Below are positions 8,005-17,174 of a stretch of DNA of 64,000 bases, piece by piece. Under the pieces are notes generated by a model. The model did not search any database. It was not told where the DNA came from and was given only the letters and a program-made list of their open reading frames with translations. Origin of the DNA: an uncultured Peptococcaceae bacterium (lineage in GTDB: Bacteria; Bacillota; Peptococcia; Peptococcales; Peptococcaceae); assembly GCA_947254645.1 (NCBI GenBank), contig CAMYDW010000002.1, positions 1 to 64,000 of the forward strand. The letters are read 5' to 3'. How positions within the stretch are numbered: position 1 is the first letter of the stretch; each line of letters starts with the position of its first letter. The position numbers and the translations under genes were made by a program.

Positions 8005-9405
8005 TTATTTACACCATTTCTCTAACAGGTCAATACAGGCTGGAATCGCCTCTTCAGAGAGGCTTGCATCGTTCATCACATAATAATGACGGAAGGCATC
8101 GCTGCCTGTGGCATCATAGTCTGCCAAGGGCGCCAGATTCACCCCTTCTCCCTTGAGGCCCGCAATCAGCTCTTCCATCGTGCGTGTGCTATGCACCTGC
8201 ATCAAAAAATGCAAGCCTGCATCCTCCCCAGTAATCTCTACCCTTTGTCCCAAGGCACTTTCTTCAATGGCACGCAAAAAATATTGGCGTTTTTTGCGAT
8301 AATGGTTGCGCAAGCGATTAATATGGGCTTCAAACTTTCCTTCTTCAATGAAGCGTGCCAAGGTGTATTGCTCAAAATTAGAAACCGTACAGGAATAAAA
8401 GGACAGCTCCTTCATAAAAGTGTGCAGCAAATCTGGGGGCAAGACCATATAGCTAATTCGCACCGTGGAAGAGAGGGTTTTCGTAAAGGTGTTCATATAA
8501 ATAATGCGCTCGCTGACATCAATGCTTTGCATGGTGGGGATGGGCTTTCCAGAAAGACGCAGCTCGCTGTCGTAATCGTCCTCGATGATATAGCGCCCTG
8601 CCTTGCGTGAGGCCCAACCGAGCAGCTCATAGCGGCGACTGATTGGGGTAACAATCCCAGTGGGAAAATGGTGAGAGGGCGAGCAATGAATGATGTCGAT
8701 GCCCTTTTCCTCCAAGGTATCCACCGAAATGCCTTTCTCATCCATCCCTACCCAGTCACAGGACACTCCATGGGCTTGGTATATTTGGGCGATTTTCAAA
8801 TAGCCTGGATTTTCCACGCCGTATTTTTTATCCCGTCCCAAGAGCTGAATCAACAGCCCATAGAGGTACTCGGTGCCTGCACCGATGATGATTTGCTCTG
8901 GGGCAACACTCATGCCTCGAAAGTCCTTGAGGTAATTGGCAATGGCTTGTCGCAATGCCAAAATCCCACCACAGGGGGGATTGGTCATGAGCTGAATGCG
9001 GCTATCTGCAAGCACCTCTCGCACGGTTTTAGACCAGATGGTAAAGGGAAACAGGTCAGATGGGGTTTGATTGCTTGTAAAATCCGCAAAAAAATCAGAT
9101 TGTCCATCTATGGTGGAAATCATTGCCGTTGGCAGGGAGGACTTTTCCCTTGCCGATGATTTTTTAAAGCTCGATACATAAAAGCCACGCTTTGGCATGG
9201 CGTATATAAAGCCTTCTGCCACCAACTGCTCATAGGCATTTTCTACTGTCATCACACTGACACCTAAGTTTTTGGCGAAGCTGCGTTTTGAGGGGAGTTT
9301 CTCCCCAACACGGATTCTTCCTTGTAAAATATCATTTTTGATGCACTTATATAGGTATTCGTAGAGAAAATCTGACCCTATATTTGTGAAATTATACGTC
9401 AACAT
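8005..9405 (-). CDS. pdxR: MocR/GntR-type regulator of vitamin B6 synthesis (PdxR)
   Basis: A 466-residue fusion of an N-terminal GntR winged helix (about residues 15-80; KLPSKRSFAKNLGVSVMTVENAYEQL) and a fold-type I aminotransferase-like domain (about 125-466) with the PLP lysine in NTFTKTLS near 309. MocR proteins of this kind activate pdxST and sense PLP. Divergent adjacency to pdxS-pdxT supports PdxR over other MocR proteins. ATG at 9405 lies just inside the shared regulatory region. Confidence 0.88.
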   Translation of the reverse strand: MLTYNFTNIGSDFLYEYLYKCIKNDILQGRIRVGEKLPSKRSFAKNLGVSVMTVENAYEQLVAEGFIYAMPKRGFYVSSFKKSSAREKSSLPTAMISTIDGQSDFFADFTSNQTPSDLFPFTIWSKTVREVLADSRIQLMTNPPCGGILALRQAIANYLKDFRGMSVAPEQIIIGAGTEYLYGLLIQLLGRDKKYGVENPGYLKIAQIYQAHGVSCDWVGMDEKGISVDTLEEKGIDIIHCSPSHHFPTGIVTPISRRYELLGWASRKAGRYIIEDDYDSELRLSGKPIPTMQSIDVSERIIYMNTFTKTLSSTVRISYMVLPPDLLHTFMKELSFYSCTVSNFEQYTLARFIEEGKFEAHINRLRNHYRKKRQYFLRAIEESALGQRVEITGEDAGLHFLMQVHSTRTMEELIAGLKGEGVNLAPLADYDATGSDAFRHYYVMNDASLSEEAIPACIDLLEKWCK

Positions 9406-9425
9406 TACCTAGTCACCTCTCCATC

Positions 9426-9469
9426 TGACCTTACTGAATATCTTTAATCTGATGATTTAAACAAGGTCA
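9426..9469. promoter_or_regulatory. Probable PdxR operator between pdxR and pdxS
   Basis: Inverted repeat TGACCTT (9426-9432) and AAGGTCA (9463-9469), separated by 30 bases, about three helical turns, immediately upstream of a TATTAT-like -10 (9476-9481) of pdxS. A dimeric MocR regulator could bridge the arms; binding is inferred. Confidence 0.5.
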
Positions 9470-9519
9470 TACTCCTATTATACTCAAGGCACAGTATTAG
9501 ACAACAGGGAGGTTTTACC

Positions 9520-10392
9520 ATGGAAAACAGATATCAACTTAATAAAGAATTGGCGCAAATGCTCAAGGGCGGCGTCATTATGGATGTTACCACACCAGAA
9601 CAAGCACGCATTGCTGAAGCAGCAGGGGCGTGTGCCGTCATGGCCCTCGAACGCATTCCTGCAGACATTCGTGCTGCTGGTGGCGTGAGCCGTATGAGCG
9701 ACCCTAAGATGATTCGTGGGATTCAAGAAGCGGTTTCTATTCCAGTCATGGCAAAATGCCGTATTGGCCACTTTGTAGAAGCACAATTACTTGAAGCCAT
9801 CGAAATCGACTACATTGACGAAAGTGAAGTCCTTTCTCCAGCAGACGATGTGTATCACATCAACAAGAGAGATTTCAAGGTGCCATTTGTTTGCGGGGCA
9901 CGTGACCTCGGTGAAGCCCTTCGCCGTATCAATGAAGGGGCATCCATGATTCGTACCAAAGGGGAGCCTGGCACTGGGGACATCATTCAAGCAGTGCGCC
10001 ACATGCGCAAAATGAACAGCACCATTGCGCGCATCACCACCATGCGTCCAGATGAGCTCTTTGAGGAAGCAAAACAACTTCAAGTGCCTTATGACCTCGT
10101 GATGTATGTCCATGACAATGGCCGTTTGCCAGTGGTCAACTTTGCAGCTGGTGGCGTTGCTACCCCAGCAGATGCGGCGCTGATGATGCAACTCGGTGCA
10201 GAAGGGGTCTTTGTTGGCTCTGGCATCTTTAAATCTGGCAACCCAGAAAAACGTGCCAATGCCATCGTCAAAGCAGTGACCAACTACACCGATGCGGCGC
10301 TGATTGCAAAATTGTCCGAAGACCTCGGTGAAGCCATGGTTGGCATCAACGAATCTGAAATTGAAATCCTCATGGCAGAAAGAGGCCAATGA
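9520..10392 (+). CDS. pdxS: Pyridoxal 5'-phosphate synthase subunit PdxS
   Basis: A 290-residue TIM-barrel synthase that makes PLP from ribose 5-phosphate, glyceraldehyde 3-phosphate and ammonia supplied by PdxT. Key signatures: GGVIMDVTTPEQARIAE at about 15, ALERIPADIRAAGGV, PVMAKCRIGHFVEAQ with the catalytic lysine, and EGVFVGSGIFKS near 227. Length is standard. It is followed by pdxT with a four-base overlap (ATGA), so subunits are co-translated. ATG at 9520 follows GGGAGG. Confidence 0.98.
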   Translation: MENRYQLNKELAQMLKGGVIMDVTTPEQARIAEAAGACAVMALERIPADIRAAGGVSRMSDPKMIRGIQEAVSIPVMAKCRIGHFVEAQLLEAIEIDYIDESEVLSPADDVYHINKRDFKVPFVCGARDLGEALRRINEGASMIRTKGEPGTGDIIQAVRHMRKMNSTIARITTMRPDELFEEAKQLQVPYDLVMYVHDNGRLPVVNFAAGGVATPADAALMMQLGAEGVFVGSGIFKSGNPEKRANAIVKAVTNYTDAALIAKLSEDLGEAMVGINESEIEILMAERGQ

Positions 10393-10955
10393 TGAAAATC
10401 GGTGTTTTAGCGGTTCAAGGGGCTTTCATTGAACACGAAAAAGTCTTAGACACCCTCGGTGTACCCTATAAAGAGCTCCGTTGTGCCAAGGATTTAGACG
10501 AGGACATTGACGGACTCATTCTACCTGGTGGCGAAAGCACCGTACAAGGCAAGCTTCTCAAAGAGCTCGATATGTTTTCCCCATTATTAGAAAAGATTCG
10601 TGGTGGATTGCCTGTCCTTGCCACCTGTGCGGGCATGATTTTACTCGCGACAGCCCTCGACCAAGGGCAAGGGCCACACTTTGCCACCTTGCCAATGACC
10701 GTTCGCCGCAATGCCTATGGCAGACAGCTTGGCAGCTTCCGTACCACTGCACCCTATAAAGGCCTTGGCGAGCTTCCCATGACCTTTATCCGTGCCCCTT
10801 ATGTGCTGGAGGCTGGTGATGGCGCCCAGGTCATGGCCACTGTCGATGACCACATCGTTGCTGTGGAATACGGCAAGCAAATTGCTTTGGCCTTTCATCC
10901 AGAGCTAGACAATGACACCCGTCTACACGAGCGTTTCATAGATTTATGTCGATAA
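10389..10955 (+). CDS. pdxT: Pyridoxal 5'-phosphate synthase glutaminase subunit PdxT
   Basis: A 188-residue class I glutaminase delivering ammonia to PdxS. GVLAVQGAFIEH at the N-terminus, LPGGEST near 47, the nucleophile Cys in VLATCAGMILLA (about 80) and the HPE of AFHPELD (about 170) are all present. It overlaps pdxS by four bases. Confidence 0.97.
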   Translation: MMKIGVLAVQGAFIEHEKVLDTLGVPYKELRCAKDLDEDIDGLILPGGESTVQGKLLKELDMFSPLLEKIRGGLPVLATCAGMILLATALDQGQGPHFATLPMTVRRNAYGRQLGSFRTTAPYKGLGELPMTFIRAPYVLEAGDGAQVMATVDDHIVAVEYGKQIALAFHPELDNDTRLHERFIDLCR

Positions 10956-11013
10956 CATCACCCTCTCCCATCGCAAATAAGGGTGTGTGCATATATCATC
11001 TTCCGATTTAGAT

Positions 11014-11043
11014 TGAAAAAGCCCTCGCTATGAGGGCTTTTTT
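11014..11043 (+). terminator. Terminator of pdxST
   Basis: Arms AAGCCCTC and GAGGGCTT (11019-11039) with a five-base loop and a T run. Confidence 0.88.
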
Positions 11044-11049
11044 CTTGCA

Positions 11050-11086
11050 CAAAAAAAGTCGCAGGTCTTAAGACCTGCGACAAATA
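11050..11086 (-). terminator. Terminator of the rpmH-jag operon
   Basis: Perfect self-complementary stem (11058-11081, arms GTCGCAGGTCTT/AAGACCTGCGAC) followed by seven T on the minus strand, 13 bases past the jag stop. Confidence 0.88.
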
Positions 11087-11093
11087 GACCATA

Positions 11094-11825
11094 TTATTCA
11101 GGAATAATCACAATGCGACGATTTGGCTCGTTGCCTTCGCTGTAAGAGGTCACCCCTGCTTCTTTTTCAAGGGTGATGTGAATGATACGACGTTCGGCAG
11201 CGTTCATTGGATTGAGGGTCACACGTTTTCCTGTTTTGCGGCATTTTTGAGACATGCGCTTTGCAATATCTTCTAATTTTTCCACTTGACGTGCACGATA
11301 GTTTTCCACATCGAAAATCACGCCTTTGCGCTTTTCAAGCTTAGAATTGATGACCAAGCTCATTAAGAATTGAATCGCATTTAAGGTTTCACCACGACGA
11401 CCAATCAAAATCCCTACTTTTTCACCATTTGCTTCAAAACGAATGGTTTCATCGGTTTCGGTGACGGTAATCACAGGGTTGACCTCAAAGCTTTTTAAAA
11501 TTGGTGCCAAAAATGCCAAACCAATATCTTCAGCACTTTCTACATAGTCCTCTTTTACCACAGCTGCTGGTGCTTCAGCAACCACTGGTGCTTCCTCTTT
11601 GATGCTAGGTTGTGGAGCCGTTGGAGCTTCCTTTTCTTCTTTGACAGGTGCACCATTCTTATTGATTTCAATGATGGCGTCCTTGCTGCCAATCCCGAAA
11701 ATGCCCTTGCTAGGTGTTTGAATAACATCATAGCCAACCTCATTGGCGTCAATCTTCCAGATGTCAGACGCTTTTTTAATGGCTTCTTCTACTGTTTTTG
11801 CAGTTATTCTTAATTTTTCACTCAT
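11094..11825 (-). CDS. jag: RNA-binding protein Jag/KhpB (EloR)
   Basis: A 243-residue three-domain protein: Jag_N (about 1-52, with SKGIFGIGSKDA), a linker rich in Pro, Glu and Ala (about 53-88), a KH domain with IGRRGETLNAIQFLMSLVI (about 138-160) and a C-terminal R3H domain (MNAAERRIIHITLE, about 200-215). KhpB binds small RNAs and mRNAs and affects elongation/division in Gram-positives. It is the last gene of the rpmH-rnpA-yidD-yidC-jag operon, 36 bases after yidC. Confidence 0.93.
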   Translation of the reverse strand: MSEKLRITAKTVEEAIKKASDIWKIDANEVGYDVIQTPSKGIFGIGSKDAIIEINKNGAPVKEEKEAPTAPQPSIKEEAPVVAEAPAAVVKEDYVESAEDIGLAFLAPILKSFEVNPVITVTETDETIRFEANGEKVGILIGRRGETLNAIQFLMSLVINSKLEKRKGVIFDVENYRARQVEKLEDIAKRMSQKCRKTGKRVTLNPMNAAERRIIHITLEKEAGVTSYSEGNEPNRRIVIIPE

Positions 11826-11861
11826 TGCAGACTCTCCTTACATCATATTTTTTGAGAGCGT

Positions 11862-12710
11862 CTACTTCTTAGGTGCCTTGTAGGTTGCCCCACTGCCCTC
11901 TTTAGTAGGTGCTTTATAATTTGAATTTCTCTTTTTTGCTTTATGCTCGTTTTTGAGCTGCTGCTTGGTTTTCTTCTTAGAAGGGTTTTGGCCCATTTTG
12001 GCTTGTTTTTCAAGCTCCTGTTCACGTTGTACACGACGTTTTTCACGTTCAATTTTACGTTCTTCAACTTCCTTTGCACGCAAACGGTTCATGAAAATTT
12101 GTTGGAACACCATGATGACAGAGGTAGTAATCCAGTACAGGCACAAGCCTGTTGGAAATTGAAGGGCAAAGAAGCCCATCATCACAGGCATGAAGTAGAG
12201 CATCACCTTCATAGAAGGATTGTTTGCCATTTCACTGCCCTTTGGCATGGAAAGCTTTTGCTGTAAAAACATCACCACTGCCAATAACACTGGCATGATG
12301 TACAAGGCATCGGTGTTATTTAAGCTATCAATCCATAAAAAAGAAGCGTTTTCAGAGAAGTTGTATTGACGCATCGCACGGAACAATGCGTACAAAATAG
12401 GCATCTGAATAAGAATTGGCAAGCACCCAGCAGCTGGACGCACGTCATATTCTTTGTACAGCTTCGCCATTTCTTCGCTCATTTTTTCACGATTGTTGGC
12501 ATATTTTGTTTGAAGCTCTTTGATTTCAGGTTGGATTTCGCTCATGCCAATGGTGGATTTCATTTGCATGATAGAAAGTGGCAACAATAAGATACGGACA
12601 ATAATCCCCAATATAATGATTGCCAAAGCATAGCTTGGGAAACCAATGGTTTGGGTCACGCCATATAAAATATGAATAAAATTCGACATCACTTGAACAA
12701 ATGCAGTCAA
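11862..12710 (-). CDS. yidC: Membrane protein insertase YidC/Oxa1/SpoIIIJ
   Basis: A 282-residue insertase with five hydrophobic segments: ALAIIILGIIVRILLLPLS near 30, the amphipathic cytoplasmic hairpin EIQPEIKELQTKYANNREK, and GCLPILIQMPILYALFRAM near 95. The substrate-binding arginine of TM2 is in IIVRILLLP. The long basic C-terminus (about 208-282, Lys/Arg/Gln rich) is the ribosome-interacting tail of SpoIIIJ-type proteins. TTG at 12710 is the start: AGGAGG lies seven bases before it and no ATG precedes TM1. There is no lipoprotein Cys. Confidence 0.93.
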   Translation of the reverse strand: MTAFVQVMSNFIHILYGVTQTIGFPSYALAIIILGIIVRILLLPLSIMQMKSTIGMSEIQPEIKELQTKYANNREKMSEEMAKLYKEYDVRPAAGCLPILIQMPILYALFRAMRQYNFSENASFLWIDSLNNTDALYIMPVLLAVVMFLQQKLSMPKGSEMANNPSMKVMLYFMPVMMGFFALQFPTGLCLYWITTSVIMVFQQIFMNRLRAKEVEERKIEREKRRVQREQELEKQAKMGQNPSKKKTKQQLKNEHKAKKRNSNYKAPTKEGSGATYKAPKK

Positions 12711-12750
12711 TGGATTGCCTCCTGTAAAAATACAGGTCGGCTTTCACCTC

Positions 12751-12996
12751 CTAAAATTTTGGGGGTTGTTCTGGAACAGGGTCATAGCCACCAGGATGAA
12801 AAGGATGGCAACGCATAATACGCTTGAATGCCAGCCAGCCGCCTTTCAACGCACCAAATCTTGTAATCGCCTGATAAGCATAGCTGGAACAAGTTGGTGT
12901 AAATCGGCAACTTGGCGTTTTTTTCATCACTGAGATATATTTCTGATAAAATAAAATCAACCCTAATAAGAATCTCTTAACAGGTTGCTTTTTCAT
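12751..12996 (-). CDS. yidD: Membrane protein insertion efficiency factor YidD
   Basis: An 81-residue YidD with the hallmarks FYQKYISVMKK, CRFTPTCSSYAYQAI and GGWLAFKRIMRCHPFHPGGYDPVP. It assists YidC at the inner membrane. It overlaps rnpA by 20 bases. Confidence 0.96.
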   Translation of the reverse strand: MKKQPVKRFLLGLILFYQKYISVMKKTPSCRFTPTCSSYAYQAITRFGALKGGWLAFKRIMRCHPFHPGGYDPVPEQPPKF

Positions 12997-13324
12997 AAAT
13001 ATGACTTCTTTCTGAAAGTTTTAAAAACTGTTCTTCAAGGGCATGATAATCTAATTCAACAATGGGCTTACGCGCAATCACAACCACATCCACAGCAGCA
13101 AATTCTGCAAGATGCAGTCGTATAATTTCAGACAAGCGTCTTTTATAGAGATTTCTCACATGGGCTTTTCCCACTTTTTTTGAAATAGAAAATCCAACAC
13201 GCACGTGCCCTACATCATTTTTCTTGGTATAGATGACCATGTAGGGATTGGCACGTGAATGACGTTCGTTGTAGATGGCAGCGAACGTCTCTTTTTTTTT
13301 GATGCGATACGGCGATGCCAGCAT
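12977..13324 (-). CDS. rnpA: Ribonuclease P protein component
   Basis: A 115-residue RNase P protein that binds the catalytic RNA and pre-tRNA leader. The N-terminal aromatic cleft (YRIKKKETFAAIYNE), the RNR-equivalent KKVGKAHVRNLYKRRLSE at about 48-66 and the basic, beta-rich C-terminus are present. It follows rpmH, separated by about 95 bases and a hairpin that may tune the rpmH/rnpA ratio. Confidence 0.95.
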   Translation of the reverse strand: MLASPYRIKKKETFAAIYNERHSRANPYMVIYTKKNDVGHVRVGFSISKKVGKAHVRNLYKRRLSEIIRLHLAEFAAVDVVVIARKPIVELDYHALEEQFLKLSERSHIYEKATC

Positions 13325-13361
13325 AGGATACCACCTTTTTTGACTTTTTTTGACAATAAAG

Positions 13362-13392
13362 ATAAAAAAGGCCCGTTATAGAAGGCCTTCTC
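13362..13392 (-). terminator. Intra-operon hairpin between rpmH and rnpA
   Basis: Minus-strand AAGGCC / GGCCTT stem with a ten-base loop and six T. It may be a partial terminator lowering rnpA relative to rpmH. Confidence 0.55.
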
Positions 13393-13418
13393 ATCTCTAT
13401 CTAAAGTAAAAAAACATG

Positions 13419-13553
13419 CTATGCACTAAGCACTTTTCTTCCTTTTGCTCTTCTTCTCTTTAAAACATTACGACCATTTTTAGTGAGCATTCTTTTGCGG
13501 AAGCCGTGAACGCGTTGGTGTTTTCTCTTTTTTGGTTGATATGTGCGTTTCAT
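13419..13553 (-). CDS. rpmH: 50S ribosomal protein bL34
   Basis: A 44-residue highly basic protein beginning MKRTYQPKKRKHQRVHGFR and ending RRRAKGRKVLSA, the full bL34 consensus. ATG at 13553 follows AGGAGG. It opens the minus-strand operon and faces away from dnaA, the classic arrangement at a bacterial origin. Confidence 0.98.
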   Translation of the reverse strand: MKRTYQPKKRKHQRVHGFRKRMLTKNGRNVLKRRRAKGRKVLSA

Positions 13554-13679
13554 CTTAACACCTCCTGACTTCAATTTACATACAACGGTAATTATACGTG
13601 TTTTTTAATGGTGGGTCAAGATATTTTTTCGTATAAAATGCCGTATTTAACGAATTTTTAGCACTTTTTTTTTCACGAA

Positions 13680-14099
13680 ACTAGATAAGGTATTAAATTG
13701 ATTTTTCCACACAATATATGGGTTTTCCACAGGAAAACTGTGGAAAACTCAAAAAGCAAAATCCTTTTACAGCCCCTTTTCTTCTTTTTTTCTGACAATT
13801 TTTCTGTGGATAAATAATTTTTTGAGAAAAATTACCAAAAAAAATAAATTTTTCCTGTGGAAAAACCCCCTTTTTCTTTTGTGGAAATGTGGAAAACTCC
13901 TTTTGAAAACTCTCGATGGCTGGCTATATAGGCAATCAAAACGTATTTTAATCCTTTCTAATATCTGCTCAAAAGGCTGTGGAAAACTCTCATTTTTTCC
14001 ATTTTATAGCCTTTTTTCACCCTCGTAAAATGGTGCATAATTAAAAAATTTATGCTATCATAAGAGGACATTTTTGATGGAAAGAGAAAGTTTTCCACA
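13680..14099 (+). other. oriC, upstream DnaA-box cluster (rpmH-dnaA intergenic)
   Basis: At least eight matches or near matches to the DnaA box TTATNCACA in about 400 AT-rich bases: consensus TGTGGATAA at 13805-13813, and TTTTCCACA or TGTGGAAAA variants at about 13703, 13723, 13739, 13856, 13888, 13978 and 14091. No gene lies here. The most dnaA-proximal box (14091-14099) is in the dnaA leader, so DnaA may autorepress. The dnaA -10 may be TATCAT within TGCTATCAT (14053-14061). Confidence 0.88.
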
Positions 14100-14136
14100 A
14101 GCTGAATGAAAGAAAATCGTTTCGGAGGAAAATACA

Positions 14137-15516
14137 ATGGAGCAACGTTATATGATCGCATGGCAAAATGCCATCCAAAAAATAGAAGAAGAAGTCAGCC
14201 CCTTTGTCTTTGATGCATGGTATAAGGACCTACATCTCGTTGATGTCATGGATAATGTTTATATTATAGAAGCAAACAACGATAATATTTGCAAATCAAT
14301 GGTTCAGCAAGGGCTTAATGACCGCATCAATAATTGGTTGTATCACTTCCTCAATGAATATGTGCAAACACAATTTGTCACTGCAGGCACCTATTTCCCT
14401 ACCAAGCAAGCATCCACCACCCCTACTGTAGAGGAGGAAATCCCAACAATGCCTGGCCAGCTCTATTTAGAAGTATTGGATGGCCATCGTCTTCAAGAGG
14501 ACTATACCTTTGACACCTTCGTTATTGGGAAAAACAACGAGCATTGCCGTGCTTTTTGTAAAGCCATCGCCGATGACATGACCAATGACTTAAATTGTGC
14601 CAAAAAAATCAATCCCCTCTTTATTTATGGCAGCTCTGGGCTTGGGAAAACCCACTTAATGAACGCCATTGCCTTCCAAATTTTGCAGGCACATCCCCAC
14701 GCAAAAATCAAGTTCACCACCTGTGAAAACTTTATGAACGAATACATTGCCAGCATTTCGTCTAATCAGAATGCTGCCTTCCGTAAAAAATACCGCAATG
14801 TAGACATTCTCTTGATTGACGATATCCAATTCCTCACTGGGAAGGAAGGGACTCAGGAAGAGTTCTTCCATACCTTTGAAGAATTGCGCAACAACAACCG
14901 TCAAATCATCATCACCTCTGATAAGCTCCCACGTGAAATTCCAGATTTAGAGGAACGCTTGGTGACACGCTTTGAAGGAGGCGTCCTCACAGATATTCAA
15001 ATTCCTAACTTTGAAACACGTATTGCGATTTTGCAAAAAAAGGCCGAAATGGAAAATGCCATCGTTGACAACCGTGTCATTGAATACATTGTCAATAATG
15101 TAGATGACAACATTCGTACCCTACAAGGCTCCCTGCAAACCCTCATTGTCACTGCCCGCATCACCAATCAACCAATCACCCTTGAATTGGCTGAAACAGT
15201 CATCAAAAACAAAGTGACCCACGAAAAACAAATTACCAGTGACCTCATCATCACCAAGGTTTGCGAACGCTATGGCCTCTCTAAAGAAAAAATGATGGGC
15301 ACCAGCCGTAAAAAGGAAATTCTTGTGCCACGACAGCTCTCCATGTATCTCTGCCGTCAACTCCTTTCCATGAGCCTGCCTTCTATTGGAAAGCTTTTTG
15401 GCAAAGACCACAGCACCGTTTCCAATTCTATTGATAAAATTGAAGATTCCTTGAAAAATGACGTCTTTTTACAAGGGGATCTCAACGCCATCAAGAAAAG
15501 CATTGAAAATAGCTAA
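14137..15516 (+). CDS. dnaA: Chromosomal replication initiator DnaA
   Basis: A 459-residue AAA+ initiator. Domain I is residues 1-85, a short linker follows, the ATPase has Walker A GSSGLGKTHL near 168 and Walker B ILLIDDIQFL near 228, and domain IV carries the box-recognition helix KLFGKDHSTVSNSIDKIE (about 425-442). The usual DHTTV signature is DHSTV here. ATG at 14137 follows CGGAGG. Flanking DnaA-box clusters confirm an origin on both sides. Confidence 0.98.
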   Translation: MEQRYMIAWQNAIQKIEEEVSPFVFDAWYKDLHLVDVMDNVYIIEANNDNICKSMVQQGLNDRINNWLYHFLNEYVQTQFVTAGTYFPTKQASTTPTVEEEIPTMPGQLYLEVLDGHRLQEDYTFDTFVIGKNNEHCRAFCKAIADDMTNDLNCAKKINPLFIYGSSGLGKTHLMNAIAFQILQAHPHAKIKFTTCENFMNEYIASISSNQNAAFRKKYRNVDILLIDDIQFLTGKEGTQEEFFHTFEELRNNNRQIIITSDKLPREIPDLEERLVTRFEGGVLTDIQIPNFETRIAILQKKAEMENAIVDNRVIEYIVNNVDDNIRTLQGSLQTLIVTARITNQPITLELAETVIKNKVTHEKQITSDLIITKVCERYGLSKEKMMGTSRKKEILVPRQLSMYLCRQLLSMSLPSIGKLFGKDHSTVSNSIDKIEDSLKNDVFLQGDLNAIKKSIENS

Positions 15517-15629
15517 AATTTATGCACGATGTTTTTCTGTGTAAAACTTTTAATCCTATTTTTACACATTTCCATGTTTCTGGGGATAATGTTCAAAACT
15601 TTTCAAGTAAAAGGCAAAAATTGAGGAAA

Positions 15630-16035
15630 ACCTGTGGATTTCCCTTAAAATCAACGTTTTTTTCCACATAGTTTTCCACAACCTTTCGAAAACTGTGGAT
15701 AAAATATCTCATTCAGCATTTTATAAACACATATAAATGATTTTATTTTTTTAATACTATCTCAAAACAAGAGAATAATGTAAAACCAGACAGCAAGCGT
15801 GTTATTCAGTTGTATGAATAATTATGCAATCCATTTCCCAAGAATTTTCCCAAGTTTGGTTATCCACATGTTGGTTTCTGTGGATAATAAAAAAAGCTGT
15901 GGAATCTTTGGAAAACCAAGGTTCTTTTTGCACATGGTTTTCAAAACCCATTTTCCTGTTTATACAGCAGGCTACGTGGGCTTTTCAACAAATCCACAGC
16001 CCCTACTACTACTACTACTAAGATATATATAAAGA
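15630..16035 (+). other. oriC, dnaA-dnaN intergenic boxes, DnaA-trio and unwinding element
   Basis: DnaA boxes: TGTGGATTT 15633, TTTTCCACA about 15660 and 15672, TGTGGATAA 15694-15702, TTATCCACA 15860-15868, TGTGGATAA 15879-15887, and AATCCACAG 15991-15999. The last box is followed by a C-rich spacer, then CTACTACTACTACTACTA (16003-16020), then AGATATATATAA. This matches the established Bacillus-type basal unwinding system: box, GC spacer, DnaA-trios on which DnaA forms a filament, and AT-rich DUE. Frames of 60-80 codons here are box-driven and not genes. Confidence 0.9.
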
Positions 16036-16051
16036 AGAGGATGAAGCATCG

Positions 16052-17173
16052 ATGAAATTTACTGGGATAAAAGATAATCTTGCAAAAAGCTTAAATGTGG
16101 TTCAGCACGCTCTTTCAAGTAAAAACGTTCAACCAATCTTAAATGGGATTTATCTCTCATGTAAAGAGGACAAGCTGACCATGATTGCCACAGATATGGC
16201 CGATGATGTGGGCATGCGTATTGAATGCACCATTCCTATCAATGTATTAGAAGAAGGACACACGGTGGTAGAAGGCAAACCCTTCCGTGATTTTGTGAAC
16301 CGTTTACCAGATACCAATATTTTATTTGAAAATGATTCCTATAATGGCAAAGACACCATGGAGATCACCTATGGTAAAAACCAAGTCACCATGTATGGTT
16401 TCCCAGGCTACGAATTTCCAAAAGAACCAGACATGGCGGTTGAGCATCATTTTGCCATCGGTGCTCAAACCTTGGCAGAAGTGGTACGTCAAACCAGCTT
16501 TGCTGTCAAAAAAGACGACCTTCGCCCTATTTTTACAGGGCTTTCCTTTGAAGTCACTGGCAATGAATTGACAGTGGTTGGGACCGACTCCTTCCGTTTG
16601 GCTTTAATGAAGGAAAACATCAATAACATCACTGGCAAGGATGCCAAAGTGATTATTCCTGTGCGTGCCTTACAGGAGGTGGTGTCCATTGCTGCGGAAG
16701 ATGATGTGATTGGGATTTATCTGTCTAAAAATCAAGTGATTTTTGAAATGGAAAATATTCGCCTGATGTCTCAATTGGTCAAAGGCACCTTCCCTCCCTA
16801 CGATGGAGCGATTCCAAAGACCCACACCACCTTCTTCAGTGTCGACCGTAGTACCTTTAAGCATTCTTTAGAGCGTGCCAATCTCTTTAGTAAGGACCGC
16901 ACAGGCTCTTATGTGGTGCGTTTGTTGATTGACAATGGTAAAATTGAAATCAAAACCGAGTCTGAAACAGGGCGTGTCAATGAAGAAATTGAAGTATTTG
17001 TAGAAGGGGATGCTGTCAATATCCTGTTCAACTCCACTTTCTTAATGGATGTTCTCACTAAAATTCACTATGATGAATTAGATATTGAAATGAGTGGCGA
17101 CATGGGCCCTTGCATCATCAAGCCAAAGAACAATGGAAGCTACATTTATCTTTTATTGCCAATGAGACAATAA
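16052..17173 (+). CDS. dnaN: DNA polymerase III sliding clamp (beta subunit)
   Basis: A 373-residue beta clamp with three tandem DNA clamp domains (about 1-120, 128-245, 246-373). PTDVGMR-like TDMADDVGMRIEC, RPIFTGLSFE and the C-terminal LLPMRQ are conserved. It tethers polymerase to DNA. The unwinding element lies in the 50 bases upstream. recF starts one base after its stop. Confidence 0.97.
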   Translation: MKFTGIKDNLAKSLNVVQHALSSKNVQPILNGIYLSCKEDKLTMIATDMADDVGMRIECTIPINVLEEGHTVVEGKPFRDFVNRLPDTNILFENDSYNGKDTMEITYGKNQVTMYGFPGYEFPKEPDMAVEHHFAIGAQTLAEVVRQTSFAVKKDDLRPIFTGLSFEVTGNELTVVGTDSFRLALMKENINNITGKDAKVIIPVRALQEVVSIAAEDDVIGIYLSKNQVIFEMENIRLMSQLVKGTFPPYDGAIPKTHTTFFSVDRSTFKHSLERANLFSKDRTGSYVVRLLIDNGKIEIKTESETGRVNEEIEVFVEGDAVNILFNSTFLMDVLTKIHYDELDIEMSGDMGPCIIKPKNNGSYIYLLLPMRQ

Positions 17174-17174
17174 G

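Noticed and set aside
15799..16032. 77-codon frame in the dnaA-dnaN gap
   Set aside because: Made of DnaA boxes and the unwinding element; not conserved coding sequence.
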